This document shows positions 10,703-22,401 of a DNA stretch of 64,000 bases, piece after piece. The notes under the pieces were generated by a model. The model ran no database searches. It saw nothing but the letters and a program-made list of their open reading frames with translations, and was not told where the DNA came from. The translations under genes were made by a program, and so were the position numbers. The stretch is from Turnera subulata (Eukaryota > Streptophyta > Magnoliopsida > Malpighiales > Passifloraceae), in the NCBI GenBank assembly GCA_028386065.3, contig JAKUCV010003353.1, positions 1 through 64,000 on the forward strand. Reading direction: 5' to 3'. Every line of letters starts with the position of its first letter. Position 1 is the stretch's first letter.

Positions 10703-10943
10703 GTTCATCCTCGTAGGCTTTTTTTTTTCCCCCGCACGTATCTATTTTTTTATTTTGGAAAACTGCAAAATATCTTTTACCCTTTTTTGGGAAAATTTTT
10801 ATTAATGTGCTGTTGGTTTTGTAGCAACTGTGAGTTTTGGGAACGCATCACCCTCAAAGAGACACTAACCTTTACGGTTATTCCTTCTAAAAAAGACCTT
10901 TACGGTTATTATTATGCTTTGATCTAGATTTGTGTGTGCTACT

Positions 10944-11540
10944 CATCTATCTATCTACATCTATACAATACTATATATAAAAGCCCGAAGAGCGAAACGA
11001 TCGAATATACAAAAATAACCCTACTTAATATTGATAATGATAAATTAATTTTTTACTCTTATTTTATTGAGACGACATGTCATATAATAGCTAAAGACAT
11101 GTAGTTTATATATTTTAGATATAAAAGCACCAACTAAAACATAGATAAAAATAAAGAAATAATCCTATTTAGTATTAATAATAATAAATTAATTTTTTAT
11201 TTTTATTTTATTGAGACGAACAGTGACAGAAATAATGAATTGATATGTAGTTCATATTATAATTAAGCAAATATCTATATCTATCTAAATCTATATACTA
11301 CATATAAAAGCACCGACTTTGCGAAACAACTGAAAATACAAAAATACTCCCACCTAATATTAATAATGATAAATTAATGACCAAAAAAATAATGATAAAT
11401 TAATATCTTACTCTTATTTTATAATTTCATGTTTATATAAAAAAATCTAACTAAAAATATAATATTAAACGATTAACATCAAAAGATTTAAAAGAGCGTA
11501 AAAATAATACCACGTGCGATGCATGTGCAGAAAAAACTAG
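10944..11540 (+). mobile_element. Helitron-like non-autonomous element(s)
   Basis: The 5' side begins in TCTATCTACATC followed by TATATATAAAAGC, typical of plant Helitron 5' ends. The 3' end shows a short hairpin, CACGTGC-GAT-GCATGTG (about 11511-11527), followed 10 bases later by CTAG at 11537-11540 and then T, the usual Helitron 3' terminus. There is no target duplication, as expected. A second 5'-like end (TCTATATACTACATATAAAAGCACCGAC, about 11288-11315, in part) and another TATAAAAGCACC at about 11120 lie inside, so this may be nested or partly duplicated copies sharing one 3' end. No Rep/helicase. Confidence 0.6.
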
Positions 11541-11919
11541 TATTCTTTCAAAGTGGACTAACCATAAAACAATAGTGTTAGAGTAGAATAGAGTGTAATA
11601 TTATATTATATTAATTCAATAAAGTACTAAAATTATACTAGTTATGAACTACCCGTTTATCTTAGTAAAATATTCTTTAGGATTCTTTTTATTAGGATTT
11701 ATTTATTTTCATAATTTATCTTTAAAGGTTCTCCTTTTTTTTTTCTCTCCCTCATTCCTAATTTATTGTCAATTATTTAGAAAGTAAGTATACACAATCA
11801 ATAACATAATAAAATGATATAATTATTTTTAATATAATAAAATTTAAAATAAGGTTCACAACTAATCTTATTTTGAGAATCCTTATCATAAAATTTCTCT
11901 AAGAAACCTTAATGACTTA

Positions 11920-12115
11920 CAGTTACTTGGCCCTCGGTTTTGTTTCTTTTATTTTGCCCGCCAATTTTGCCCGCCATTTTGACTTTCCTTAACTGTCTAA
12001 ACCCCCCAAAGTGGCGCCCGCCCGCCGTATCTTTTTCAATGAGATGAGTGTCACGATCGAACTTTGGTCAGTATCGAATTTTATACCTTTTATGGACGGA
12101 AAAGATGGACGTACG
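11920..12115. repeat. Dispersed direct repeat, copy 1
   Basis: About 190 bp, including GGCGCCCGCCCGCC and GGACGTACGTCCA, recurs in the same orientation at 13705-13900 with moderate divergence. No coding potential is seen. The palindrome GGACGTACGTCC is retained in both copies. Nature unknown; it could be ends of a transposon pair or a duplicated promoter-like region. Confidence 0.7.
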
Positions 12116-13704
12116 TCCAATACGATTATAATAGTGTTTGCACCACGACCACAGATTGAGCTAGAAAAATGGATATGGGAACCCTCTTAAATATATTCAT
12201 TTTCGCTTTCTCACCTAATTTAGATATTTCATCGGATTTTATTAGAAGGAAAATTTTGAGAATAACTTACGGCTCTTTAAACCCAGGGAAGGGATTGGTT
12301 GCTGAATCAAAAAAAATGATAGCAAGGTGCTTTGGAGGTAACAATGTCTAACTTTAAATAAAAAATGTACTTCTATTTATAAGCGCTTATGGTAGTGAAT
12401 CATGTAAAACAAATAAGCAAATACCACATGCATTAATAACATTAAGCAAATACTTCGTGAGAACCGAAGGAAGGAATTGAAAAATGAGAGAGAATGAAAA
12501 AGGCCGAGGTTTCTTTAGCATATACTTCCTTGGGAGAATTGTTAGACCCCTAAAATTGTAGGGGAGATCCTTATTTATAATGGTGAGGGTGCCAGAGGAC
12601 GTAGACCACATCATGGGTCTGGATTAGATCCGAGTCACCGCTCAGGATTATGAATAATGAAAAAAAATCTAAAGTATCAGACCAACAATACCTCCCTGAT
12701 CGGGCGGCCTTATTGGCTTAGTTAACCACCTGGCTCTAGTAGTCTTTACTTATATGAACGCTTAGCTCGGCCGGTCCACGTTTTATAACCGCGAGGTAGA
12801 AAAGCAGTTTCCGCGAGATAACCCCTTGATCTAGTTTCCAGACCAATTTTTGCCTTTGTGTCTCTATTTTTTCTTCCGTGGGTGCATGTTGAAAACGCAT
12901 AAAAAAGAAGACAATTAAACCTGAATTTATCCTCCAGAATCAACAAATTTTTACCTCTTTCCAACATTCTTGCCCATTACTCCAAGCAAATTAATTAAAC
13001 TTATCGTTTTAACCCATTTCTTTCAAAGGGAATAAATCCCGTGATTTCTAGGAATTAATTCCAAAAACAATTTCTGTAAATGGGTCTAAAATTCGTGGTC
13101 CAAGTTGCGCTACTTTTATGTGTGCTCTCCAAAAATTAATTGAGTTTTGAAAACCAGCCAATGTCTAAAATACATTGAAAATATGTTGGCACCAAAATGT
13201 CAAATAAAAATTCACTAAATAAGTTGAAGACTAAATTTGAGTGTTTACGGTAGACTTGTAGCCATGTAATAAGCTAGGTCTTCTAGAAAGGATGTAAAGA
13301 CGGTAAACAACATTTCAAGTTCAGTTGTATGAACAATATAAAATTTGTAAATTGAGCCGGTGCTTGGTGGTGTAGCCGGCGGCGGCTAGCTGCTACCACC
13401 TGAAAAGAGTGGTTGGGTTCACTGCAGCTGTGGACTTTGCAGCTCTTCCGGCACCGTTCTTAGAGACGACTAGACTAGGCAAGGCTACAACGAGACTTGA
13501 GGGATAATATAAGTGAAAATAAAATAAAGGGACAATATATACAAAATTGATACATAAAATTGTTTTCAACCAATAAATGAATATATTACATTAGTTCTTT
13601 GAGACGACTAACCGCACCCAATATTATATTACATTAGTCCAAGAGATTTAAATTCATTCTTAAAAAAATAAAAGGCTTATTGACTTTCTCATAGTAAGAA
13701 AAAA
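12116..13704. other. Intergenic stretch, nothing recognised
   Basis: AT-rich DNA without a credible gene, LTR or terminal repeat. The short open frames are isolated and show no domain. Confidence 0.5.
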
Positions 13705-13900
13705 GAAACTTAGTGACTTACTTGGTCCTCGTTTTTTTAAGTTTTTAATTTGCCCTCCATTAGACTTTCCGTTACTGTCTTAGATAGCAGAAAACACCTA
13801 AATGGCGCCCGCCCGCCTTGTCTATTTCACTGAACTGAGTGTTACGTCGAACTTTTGTCAGTAACGAATTTCTTCCCTTTATTATTGGACGTACGTCCAT
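13705..13900. repeat. Dispersed direct repeat, copy 2
   Basis: Partner of 11920-12115, about 1.79 kb away in the same orientation, again with the GGCGCCCGCCCGCC block and the GGACGTACGTCC palindrome. Confidence 0.7.
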
Positions 13901-14294
13901 TTCGTATTTCAAATTTTCAATCTTCCAAGATTGCTTTGCTGACGACTTCTACAGGATCAATTTTTTTATGCTATTCATGTACTTGGTCGACATGTACTGG
14001 TCAATCAACAAACTAGCATTAGTATAAGCATTACATCTATCATTCAATGTGAAATTTTGTTTTTACTAATCACTAATGAAGCATAACAATCCGTTCCAAC
14101 ATTTCTTGGAAATGGACAAGAGTGAAAGAGTCATTAAATGGATTTATTTTGTTTTGTAAATTATACTACCTGGATCAACATCCATAGACAAATTACACTT
14201 AGATGTATCCACAAGAAGATAATCAAAGTCAAAGACTCATAGGGGAAGAACGACATCTCTTGACTAATAAAACCAATAATTTACATGAAGCAAG

Positions 14295-14448
14295 TAATAG
14301 AGATAAGGATTAGTTAGGATTGGTTAGTCAACTAGATTGAATTTTGTATTTAAACTTGTGATATAATACCTTGTACTTATCTGTTAACCATGATATAAAC
14401 ACATCAGGTTTGCCTAGCTAGGGCATCCTGGTATTCTCAAACTCTTCA
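14295..14448 (+). repeat. Copia 5' LTR
   Basis: Starts TAATAGAGATAAGG and ends CTCTTCA. Short for a plant LTR. It differs from the 3' LTR by two C/T changes. Confidence 0.93.
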
Positions 14449-14543
14449 TGGTAGCGGAGCAGGTGCTCATCTCTTGGATTTTCTTTTCTTACAAAAAAAA
14501 AAACAAAAACAAGAAACCAACATACCCTGCACATCTCTTCATC

Positions 14544-15300
14544 ATGTTTTCTTCACCTTCTTCTTCTTCTAGCTCATCCTCTGCACTCTCAGGTTCTAGT
14601 CCCTCCTCAACCTCCACCTCCCTTCCAGTCACGTCTGGATCTTTATCTTCTTCTTTGCACTCTGTGCTCACAATTAGTAACATTAGGAATTATGTTCCAA
14701 CAGTCCTCGACTTTAGCAATTTTTTGGTATGGCAGAGTCTCCTTTACACCGTGTTTGCTTCTCACCAGGTGTTAGATCACATTGATGGAACTAGTACACC
14801 ACCCGATCCTTACCTTCCCTCTGCAGACACCGATACACGTCCCCAACCGAACCCTCTTTATACTCAATGGTGTCAAATCGATAATACCTTTGTCACCTGG
14901 ATTTATGCCACCATCAACATTGATATCCTCAATCACATTGTGCGCCCTGGCTCTTTCCCTTCTGCGCGAGAGGTGTGGTTGTTCATTGAACAACTTTTCC
15001 ATGATCAGGTGCAGGCTCGATATATGGAGTATCGTACTGCGTTTGTCACTTCCAAAAAGGGGTCTAAAACAATGTCTGAATACCTTTACTCTGTTCGTCG
15101 TATTGCCGATAATCTAGAGTCCATAGGGCGTCGCGTTAGTGATGATGATATCATCATGCAGATTTTGGATGGCTTGCCTAATGACTATGGTGATTTGGTT
15201 ACGCTCCTTACCTCCAAATCTCCATTACCTACTTTTTATTAATTACGTTCTCTACTTTTGGCTCAGGAGTCCTGCAAAAGTAAGTCCTCCCCCCTTCACA
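14544..15300 (+). pseudogene. Copia gag, interrupted
   Basis: The Met at 14544 opens a Ser-rich leader followed by the retrotransposon gag core (VWLFIEQLFHDQVQARYMEY, SEYLYSVRRIADNLE, ILDGLPNDYGDL). An in-frame TAA at 15240-15242 stands where related elements have a Glu codon before LRSLLLAQE. A second lesion near the six-C run at about 15288-15293 moves the downstream reading to another frame. Without these the frame would continue through a Gly/Arg/Ser-rich stretch into the zinc knuckle CQLCDGYNHTAKHC (15560-15601). Gag would form the virus-like particle. Confidence 0.88.
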
Positions 15301-15559
15301 TGATTTTTCTCAAGCCCTTTTCACTAGCAATAGAGGCCGTAGTGGCCGAGGTGGTCGCGGCAACTGTGGTGATCGTGGTGGTAATAACTATTATCGGCAA
15401 CCTTGGAATCCTTCACCTTCTTTCAAGCAACCTTACACTCCTAGTCGACCACCTGCACCATCTAAAAATCAAAATTTCCCGTCTCGTCCTTCTTCTCCAA
15501 ACTTCAGTCCACAGAAATCTTCTTCTTCCTCGTCCATATTAGGACCTTCCCCAGTTTCG

Positions 15560-16520
15560 TGTCAGCTGTGTGATGGTTATAATCACACAGCTAAACACTG
15601 CCCTCAGCGTCCTTTTGCTGGTGTCCATGAGCAACAATCACATCTCTGGTTTGCTGACACTGGAGCCACTAGCCATATGACGAATTCCACTTCCAATCTT
15701 GACTCCTTTACTGAGTATTCTGGGACTGATTCAGTCCAAGTAGGCGATGGTACGATTCTTGCAATTACTCATATCGATTCTAAGTCTTTTTCAGTCAATT
15801 CTTCTTCCTTCGTACTTCTTAATGTTTTGGTTGTTCCTAAGCTTAATAAGAATCTTATTTCTGTCAAACGCTTTGTTTGTGATAATCATTGCTCCGTCGA
15901 GTTTGACTCCTTTGGTTTCTTTGTGAAGGTTCCACATTTTCCCAAACCGATTCGGTGCAATGATAGAGGGTCTCTTTATTCATTATCGGTTCCAAACGCA
16001 TCTTCTTCCCATCAAGCTCTCGTACACAGTAGAGTTTCAAGTGCTGTTTGGCATCATCGTTTGTGTCATCCCGGCGCTCATGTGTTGCATCGGTTTTCAT
16101 CTCAATTTCCTGCTTTATGTTCTTCTTTCAGTAAAGATGTTTTTTGCCGTGATTGTCAGCTTGGCAAACAAACACAGCTCCCGTATCGTAGTTCTTTAGA
16201 GCCCTTTTTAGGTCTTTTCCATACTGTTCATTATGATGTATGGACTTCTCCAGTCCCCTCTATCTCTAGATACAAGTATTATGTTCTTTTTCTTGATGAA
16301 TTTTCTAAATATTGTTGGGTTTATCCTCTACGTTTCAAGAATGAAGTATTTTCTAAGTTTAAGCTTTTACATGCCGAAATTCAGAATCAATTTAATATAG
16401 CCATTCGTTTTCTACATAGTGATGGGGGAGGAGAATTTTGTAACAAAGACTTTGATACCAACTTGGCTACTCATGGTATTTTACGAAGAATTTCCTGTCC
16501 CTTTTGTTCGCTCGATCCTA
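15560..16520 (+). pseudogene. Copia zinc knuckle, protease and integrase N-part
   Basis: The frame holds an intact CX2CX4HX4C knuckle, the aspartic protease motif WFADTGATSHM, the integrase zinc region (WHHRLCHPG, then CRDCQLGK) and catalytic signs YDVW, LDEFS and HSDGGGEF. At about 16500-16515, after RISCPF, the conserved block around QQNGVAERKH is missing and the frame changes, so roughly 20-25 residues of the integrase core, including the region carrying the last catalytic surroundings, were deleted. Integration by this copy's own enzyme is not expected. Confidence 0.88.
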
Positions 16521-18890
16521 TCTCAATCTCATCTTCCCCCTTCTTTCTGGGTCGAAGCTTTAAACTATGCTAATTACATTCAAAATCGACTTCCACATGT
16601 TTCTCTTCAATGGGAGAGTCCTTTTCGGGTTTTACATGGACAAAATCCCTCTTTCTCTCTAGTTCGAACTTTTGGCTGTGCATGCTATCCTTTGAACATG
16701 ACCCCTGGACGCTGTAAGTTATCTCCTCGTTCTGATCTTTATATCTTTATTGGCTTATCTCCTTGTCATAAAGTTTTCAGATGTTACCACCCCACCTCTC
16801 GCAAAGTTGTAATTTCGCGCAATGTGGTATTCAATGAGGTTTCCTTTCCCTACAAGGAACCTGTTTCCTCCACCAATTCTACCTCTTTTGACACCACAGC
16901 TATTTTCTGGCTACCAAGTGTACTAGTTCCATCCTCGTCATCTATCCAACCTAAAAGTTCCGCAATATCGGTGTCTAGGGCTTCTGTCTTATCGCCTACT
17001 CCTTCTACAAATTCATCTTCATCTTTATCACCTATTTCCCCTGATACACACATTGAACATTCCTCCTCTTCTACCTTACCTATATCACACCAATCTCACA
17101 CTCCTCTTATCAACAATGAAATAGTCCCAACCACTCCTTCCACTGAATTCTCGACACAAACACCTTCCCTTCTTTCAGTTCCAGTCCCAGTCTCTTCATC
17201 TACATCATCTGGCGCCTGCCCTCCTCCTACCTTGCATCCTATGCGCACGAGCCTGCACGATGGAATAACCAAGCCAAACCCTAAATACACCTTTTCTACC
17301 ACCCAAACTCCACAAACTGTTGAACCACGATCCTATACTCAGGCATCCCAAGATGAGCGTTGGCAACATGCCATGAGAGAAGAGTACCAGGCTCTCTTAA
17401 AAAATAATACGTGGTCTCTTGTCCCACCACCATCTCCCTCTGTTAATGTTGTTGGGTTCCGTTGGGTGTACCGTGTTAAGTATAATGCTGATGGTATTCT
17501 GGCACGCCATAAAGCTCGTCTTGTGGCTCAAGGTTATACCCAACGTGCTGGCCAGGATTATGATGAGACTTATAGTCTAGTTGTAAAGCCTGCCACCATT
17601 CGCACAGTCCTCACTTTGGCTCTTTCTCAAGGGTGGAACATCCGGCAGGTGGATGTTAAGAATGCTTTCTTGCATGGTGTTTTGCAGGAGGAGGTGTACA
17701 TGAATCAGCCCCCAGGTTTAGCAGATCCTTCTCATCCCCATTATGTTTGTAAGCTTCATCGGGCACTATATGGTTTAAAACAGGCCCCTCGTTCCTGGTA
17801 CCAACGGTTTGCAACATTCTTGCTGACTCAAGGTTTCTGTGTTTGTCACTCAGATTCATCACTTTTCACCTTGCATTTGTCCACTGGCATAGCCTATCTC
17901 TTGCTTTACGTGGATGATATCATCTTAACAGCTTCTTCTCTGGTTCTTCTACATCGGTTGCTCAAGGTACTTGATAGTGAGTTCTCCATGACTGATCTTG
18001 GCGAGCTTCATTACTTTCTTGGTCTTCAGGTTGAGCCCGTACGTGATGGTCTTTTTCTCCATCAACAGAAGTATCTTCACACCATCCTGCACCGTTCTGG
18101 CTTCAAGGACCTCAAGCCAATTTCTACTCCATTGCCACCCAAGCAGTCCCTGTCTATAACTCATGGTGTTCTATTGTCTCCTGATGATCAGCATCTTTAT
18201 CGTAGCATTGTTGGAGCTCTTCAATACTTGACTTTCACAAGGCCCGACATCTCCTATGCTGTTAATTCTATTTTCCAATTTATGCATGCTCCTACAACAG
18301 AGCATTGGAAGGCAGCGAAGCGAGTTCTTCGCTATCTGCAAGCAAGTTCTTATGGGTTTCTTCTTCGGCCAACATCCATTACCAGTCTTGTGGCTTATAG
18401 TGATGCAGATTGGGCAGGTTGCTTGGACACCAGACGATCGACCACCGGGTATTGCGTTTTTCTTGGAGGAAATCTGATCTCTTGGACTGCCTAGAAACAA
18501 CCTGCCATTTCACGCAGTGGTACAGAGTCTGAGTATCGTGCTCTTGCTAGAGCTGTTGCAGAAGTTACTTGGCAATATCATCTACTCAGGGAGTTACGGT
18601 GTTTGCCTCGCTGCCCCATCTCCACACACTATGATAACCTGTCGACCACTTTTTTGGCCAACAATCCTGTCCAGCATCAAAGGACAAAACATCTAGAAAT
18701 TGACATACACTTTATCCGGGAACAGGTGCACCATGGATTGATTCAAGTGGTTCACGTTGATGCCTCTCAACAGCTTGCGGATATCTTTACCAAATCCCTC
18801 TCGGCAACATCTTTTCAAACACTTCGGACCAATTTGAGTTTAGTTAGTTCAACTACCCTCCAATTGCGGGGGAGTAATAGAGATAAGGAT
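16510..18890 (+). pseudogene. Copia integrase C-part, reverse transcriptase and RNase H
   Basis: After the deletion the frame continues SFWVEALNYANYIQNRLP, a Ser/Thr/Pro-rich linker, then the copia RT (WVYRVKYNADG, KARLVAQGYTQ, QVDVKNAFLHG) with the catalytic YVDDI intact and LYGLKQAPRSWY. RNase H follows (YSDADWAGCLDTRRSTTGYC) but a TAG at 18492-18494 replaces the first Lys of the usual AKKQ. The frame then resumes TESEYRALA, HQRTKHLEIDIHF and LADIFTKSL to about 18890. Only this stop breaks the RT-RNase H part, in line with the young LTRs. Confidence 0.92.
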
Positions 18891-19028
18891 TAGTTAGGAT
18901 TGGTTAGTCAACTAGATTGAATTTTGTATTTAAACTTGTGATATAATACCTTGTACTTATCTGTTAACCATGATATAAACACATCAGGTCTGCCTAGCTA
19001 GGGCACCCTGGTATTCTCAAACTCTTCA
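18875..19028 (+). repeat. Copia 3' LTR
   Basis: Same as 14295-14448 apart from two changes. It is preceded by the purine tract at about 18866-18874. Confidence 0.93.
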
Positions 19029-19033
19029 GAAAG

Positions 19034-19443
19034 GAATAAAATTATATTATGCGAGCTCAGGCCATTTCTGAGGGTAGAATGGAAAAAGCAATGCTCTTTC
19101 ATTGGGTAGAAATAGGTGGTCGATGCCCTGTATTAAAATGAAGAAAAAGTATACCGGCATGCAAAGCCACTCTTACAACATCATACTGCAACCAGCAAGT
19201 CGGAAGGAGCGACCAGGTATGTGTAGATACATCTCTAAGCCTTGAACCATATTGAAAGAGGAGGTAAAGCAAAGCAGTTGACTGTAAACAAATCAATAAC
19301 AAACTGAAAATCCACTTCAAACTCGACTTACAGATAATCGTGCCCCACACTAGCCAAAAGCCGTCCATACCCCTTGCACAAAGCTGAATAAGCACCACAA
19401 CTAAACTAAACTCAAAACCACCTAGCCAAATTATTAGAGGGTT
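19034..19443. other. Spacer between copia and gypsy elements
   Basis: About 400 bp without a recognised gene. A 99-codon minus-strand open frame (19099-19398) has hydrophobic content but no domain; the DNA looks like a 3'-flank or UTR. Confidence 0.4.
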
Positions 19444-19447
19444 AAAA

Positions 19448-19750
19448 TGTCACGGGATGGCCCCCGAAGGCACACAGGAAGTCCATGAGCTCGGGATGTG
19501 TGCGAGGTGGTTGGGCTTATCATATTTAAATTTGAAGTGGCCATTCAAATTTAAATAAAGATAGGTGCTTGTTTGAATTTAAGTTAATTTGAATGTTAGG
19601 TATGATTTAAACGAGTTTGAATTCAAATGGGGTGGATAAGATATAAAGGGTTTGAACTCTTATGTGTAGCTTATAAATAGTGCATGACATAGGAGGGGAA
19701 AATTAACCGCACGGGCATCTTCCGTAGCCCTAAACTCTGTGTCCGTGACA
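19448..19750 (+). repeat. Gypsy 5' LTR with internal loss
   Basis: Aligns with the 3' LTR to about 19698 and again from CCTAAACTCTGTG. The intervening stretch in the 3' LTR (about 22655-22785, carrying a likely leader) is replaced here by a short ACCGCACGGGCATC segment. Confidence 0.88.
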
Positions 19751-20450
19751 GTTGGTAGCGGAGCTTTGCAAGGTTCTTTGTGAAGATCATAAACCCTTAA
19801 CTGTTGGAGTTGGAGGGAGGATTGAAGCATTGGTATCTTGTTGGCTGGTAGGGGGAATCAAGAGCAACAAGAACAGATTGGAGGCAGAGCTTGCAATTGC
19901 TAAGAGGAATTTTCATTCCAGGTTTGATCATTCTTTTGTTAGAGGTGTTGGCTTGGATTGGGAAAATTGTGTTGTAGGTAGTTGGAGTTCTTGCATTGCC
20001 AAGTGTGTTGTTTGGTCTTGTTGGTTGGAATTGATTTATCTATAATCTGTTTATTTTAATTTCCTTATAAAAGTAAATTTTACTATTGTATTTGTTGGAA
20101 ATAGTTGTAATATTTGCTTGAAAAGGGTTGTTGAGAATTGGAATAATTAGATTATTGTGGAGTTTTTTGTTGTAAGCATTTTGTTGGAGAGTTTGTGGAG
20201 TTTGTTGAGTAGGTATTTGCTTTACCAAAATTTACTTGAAGGGGGGTTACTTTGGTGCTTTGGGTTGCACAGCTCTCTTGGTGGGAGTTGTGTGTTTTCC
20301 TTGTGTTTATATTGAGCAGGGAATTAGCATCATAACCTTGGTGATTTGGTAAAAATAGTTAGGGCAACTATTGGAGAAGAAGGCATCCTTGGTGGACGCC
20401 TAGAAAAGCTTGAAGCTCGTATCTCGAACTGTTAAGCTAGCAACGAGGGC

Positions 20451-21220
20451 ATGACTGGTGAGGTAGAAGCACTCAGGTCGCAGTTCACAGAGCTCGATGG
20501 TGGTTTCAATAGAGCATTGGCAGAGATAATTGACGAGCTTGTTGAATTAAGGTCGATGCGTGATGATTTGAAGCTATGCAAGCTGCAACTTGCCATGATT
20601 GAAGGAGGTGTGCCACTTCAACAGCAACAGGTGTTGCCTAAGATTGATATTCCAAAGCCGAAGGAGTATGATGGGACGAGAACAACAAAGGCAATGGATG
20701 TCTTCCTACTTAGCTGTGAAGAGTATTTTGATGGCTTAAATATCACAGATGACCAGAAGAAGGTGAAGATCGCAGGGAGATACTTTATTGATTCTGCAGT
20801 GTTATGGTGGCGACGGATACACACTACTGGAGAGGGGTGCAAGGATTGGACCTGGGATCAGTTCAGGCAGCAACTGAAGGACAAATTCTATCCGGAGTAT
20901 GCTGAGAGGGAGGCGCGAGACAGGTTGCGAGCATTGAAGCACGATGGTAGCATAAAAAAGTACGTCAAGGAGTTTCAGGAGCTGGCTTTTGAAATTCGTT
21001 CAATGACTGAAGAAGAGGGATATGGTGCATTCATATGTGGACTTCAGAGGTGGGCAAGAGCCAAGGTCGATGATCGACATGCAAGGACACTAAAGGATGC
21101 AATCCGGATTGCTGAATCATTGACGGAGTATGGCAAGCAGTCCAATCCCAGTTCTTCGGAGGAGTGCACAAGTGGGAGTGAGGATGAAGCCATAACTTTT
21201 GCACCGAAAAAAGAGACAAG
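20451..21220 (+). CDS. Gypsy gag polyprotein, capsid part
   Basis: The frame from Met 20451 has an N-terminal Glu/Leu-rich likely coiled coil, then the Ty3/gypsy capsid region: PKIDIPKPKEYDG, VLWWRRIH, DQFRQQLKDKFYPE, ARDRLRALKHDG and YVKEFQELAFEI. The sequence stays open to 21332, but the true reading switches frame near 21216: the other frame encodes the knuckle-like CYLCKGAHKVYDY (21266-21304). The last Cys of CX2CX3-4HX4C is Tyr here. Gag builds the particle and packages RNA. An in-life frameshift versus a mutation cannot be told apart. Confidence 0.88.
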
Positions 21221-21274
21221 AAGTCCAAGTGGGGCAAGTCTAATGGTGGCAAAACTAAGGAGAAAGAATGCTAC

Positions 21275-22345
21275 TTGTGCAAGGGAGCTCACAAAGTCTA
21301 TGACTACCTATACAGAAACAAGATTAGTGTAATCTTGAAGGAGTCGACGGGGGATTCCTCGGGGGAGGAAATTGCCGAAGAAGAGCAAGTCAGGATGGGG
21401 TCATTAAGGATCTTGAATGTTGTGCAAGTTAATAGACAGGTGCCAAAGGAAGGTCGTATGTTTACTACAGTGCGGATTGGGGAGCTTGAGAATGATGCTT
21501 TGATTGATACTAGTGCTACTCACAACTTTCTTGCAGGTGATGAAGCAAAGAAGCTGGGCATCACAATTACCAAGGAGTTGAGCACAATGAAGGCATTCAA
21601 TACAGCTACACAACCTATCCTTGGTGTGGCACGGGGTGTAGAGATTAACTTAGGGGATTGGCGAGGCAAGATTAAGTTGACCGTGGTTTCACTTGACGAC
21701 TATTCTATGATATTCGGGATGGAGTTTTTCGAGAAGACAAATGCATCTATTCTCGTGGGTGCTGGCCAGATTCACATGCCAAGAGGCACAAGTACTTGTG
21801 TGGTGCAAACTAGGCGAGAGGGCAAGAAACCAATGAAGAAACTTTCTGCAGTCCAGTTGGTACAAAAAGAACACACGGAGATACAAGAGGTGAGTAGGCA
21901 AGCAATGGGGGCAGCAGTGACACCATGTGTTGTGGCACAATTGGCTAGGGTGGCAGGAGCCACAAAACCTTTCTTGGAAGAGATCAAGCTTGGAGGTGCT
22001 TCACCAAAGGCAGGTCTAGAAAGTGAAGAAACGAAGAGAGGTTCTTCACAAGGAGACTGTGATGGCTACGGTGGTGGGGATCGTGTGGAAGCACAAGGTT
22101 ACAAGAAGAGTGACCAAGGTGCATGTTCGTGTGCAGTGGAATGGCAACCAGAGGTGGCCAAGTCAAAGGAAGTTTGGAGGTCCAAGAGAAGGCGGATTCC
22201 AAGTACTTCAGAGAAGATTGTGACGCACAGGAAGGTCATTCATTGGTATGGACAAGGAGCTCGAGTACTCAATCCTTTGCAATGGAAGGAGTGTCCAAAG
22301 GCAAGGTGGGAGTGTGAGCATCGAACGAAGCAATTCAGGGAGTGA
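21275..22345 (+). CDS. Gypsy protease region with unassigned C-terminal tail
   Basis: The frame opens just after the degenerate zinc knuckle. It carries the retropepsin-like domain: FTTVRIGELENDALIDTSAT, HNFLAGDEAKKLGI and MIFGMEFFEKTNA. The catalytic D-T/S-G triad reads DTS, so Gly is replaced. Downstream, where RT should begin, the frame runs on about 200 residues of Lys/Glu-rich sequence that I cannot assign, and stops 56 bp before the 3' LTR. The pol region was removed by internal deletion or was never present. Confidence 0.75.
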   Translation: MCKGAHKVYDYLYRNKISVILKESTGDSSGEEIAEEEQVRMGSLRILNVVQVNRQVPKEGRMFTTVRIGELENDALIDTSATHNFLAGDEAKKLGITITKELSTMKAFNTATQPILGVARGVEINLGDWRGKIKLTVVSLDDYSMIFGMEFFEKTNASILVGAGQIHMPRGTSTCVVQTRREGKKPMKKLSAVQLVQKEHTEIQEVSRQAMGAAVTPCVVAQLARVAGATKPFLEEIKLGGASPKAGLESEETKRGSSQGDCDGYGGGDRVEAQGYKKSDQGACSCAVEWQPEVAKSKEVWRSKRRRIPSTSEKIVTHRKVIHWYGQGARVLNPLQWKECPKARWECEHRTKQFRE

Positions 22346-22401
22346 GTTGCAGTGCATCATCGGATTGCAACGAGGACGTTGCAAGAATAGGTGGTGGAGA
22401 A

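Larger units (their letters stand above)
14295..19028 (+). mobile_element. Ty1/copia retrotransposon, full length, recently inserted
   Basis: Two 154-bp LTRs (14295-14448, 18875-19028) differ at two positions. A PBS-like TGGTAGCGGAGCAGG (14449-14463) resembles the initiator-Met type, and a purine tract GCGGGGGAG precedes the 3' LTR. The flanks GCAAG (14290-14294) and GAAAG (19029-19033) fit a 5-bp target duplication with one change. The LTRs start TA rather than TG. Gene order is gag, zinc knuckle, protease, integrase, RT, RNase H, as in copia elements. Lesions in gag, integrase and RNase H mean this copy cannot move by itself. Confidence 0.95.
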
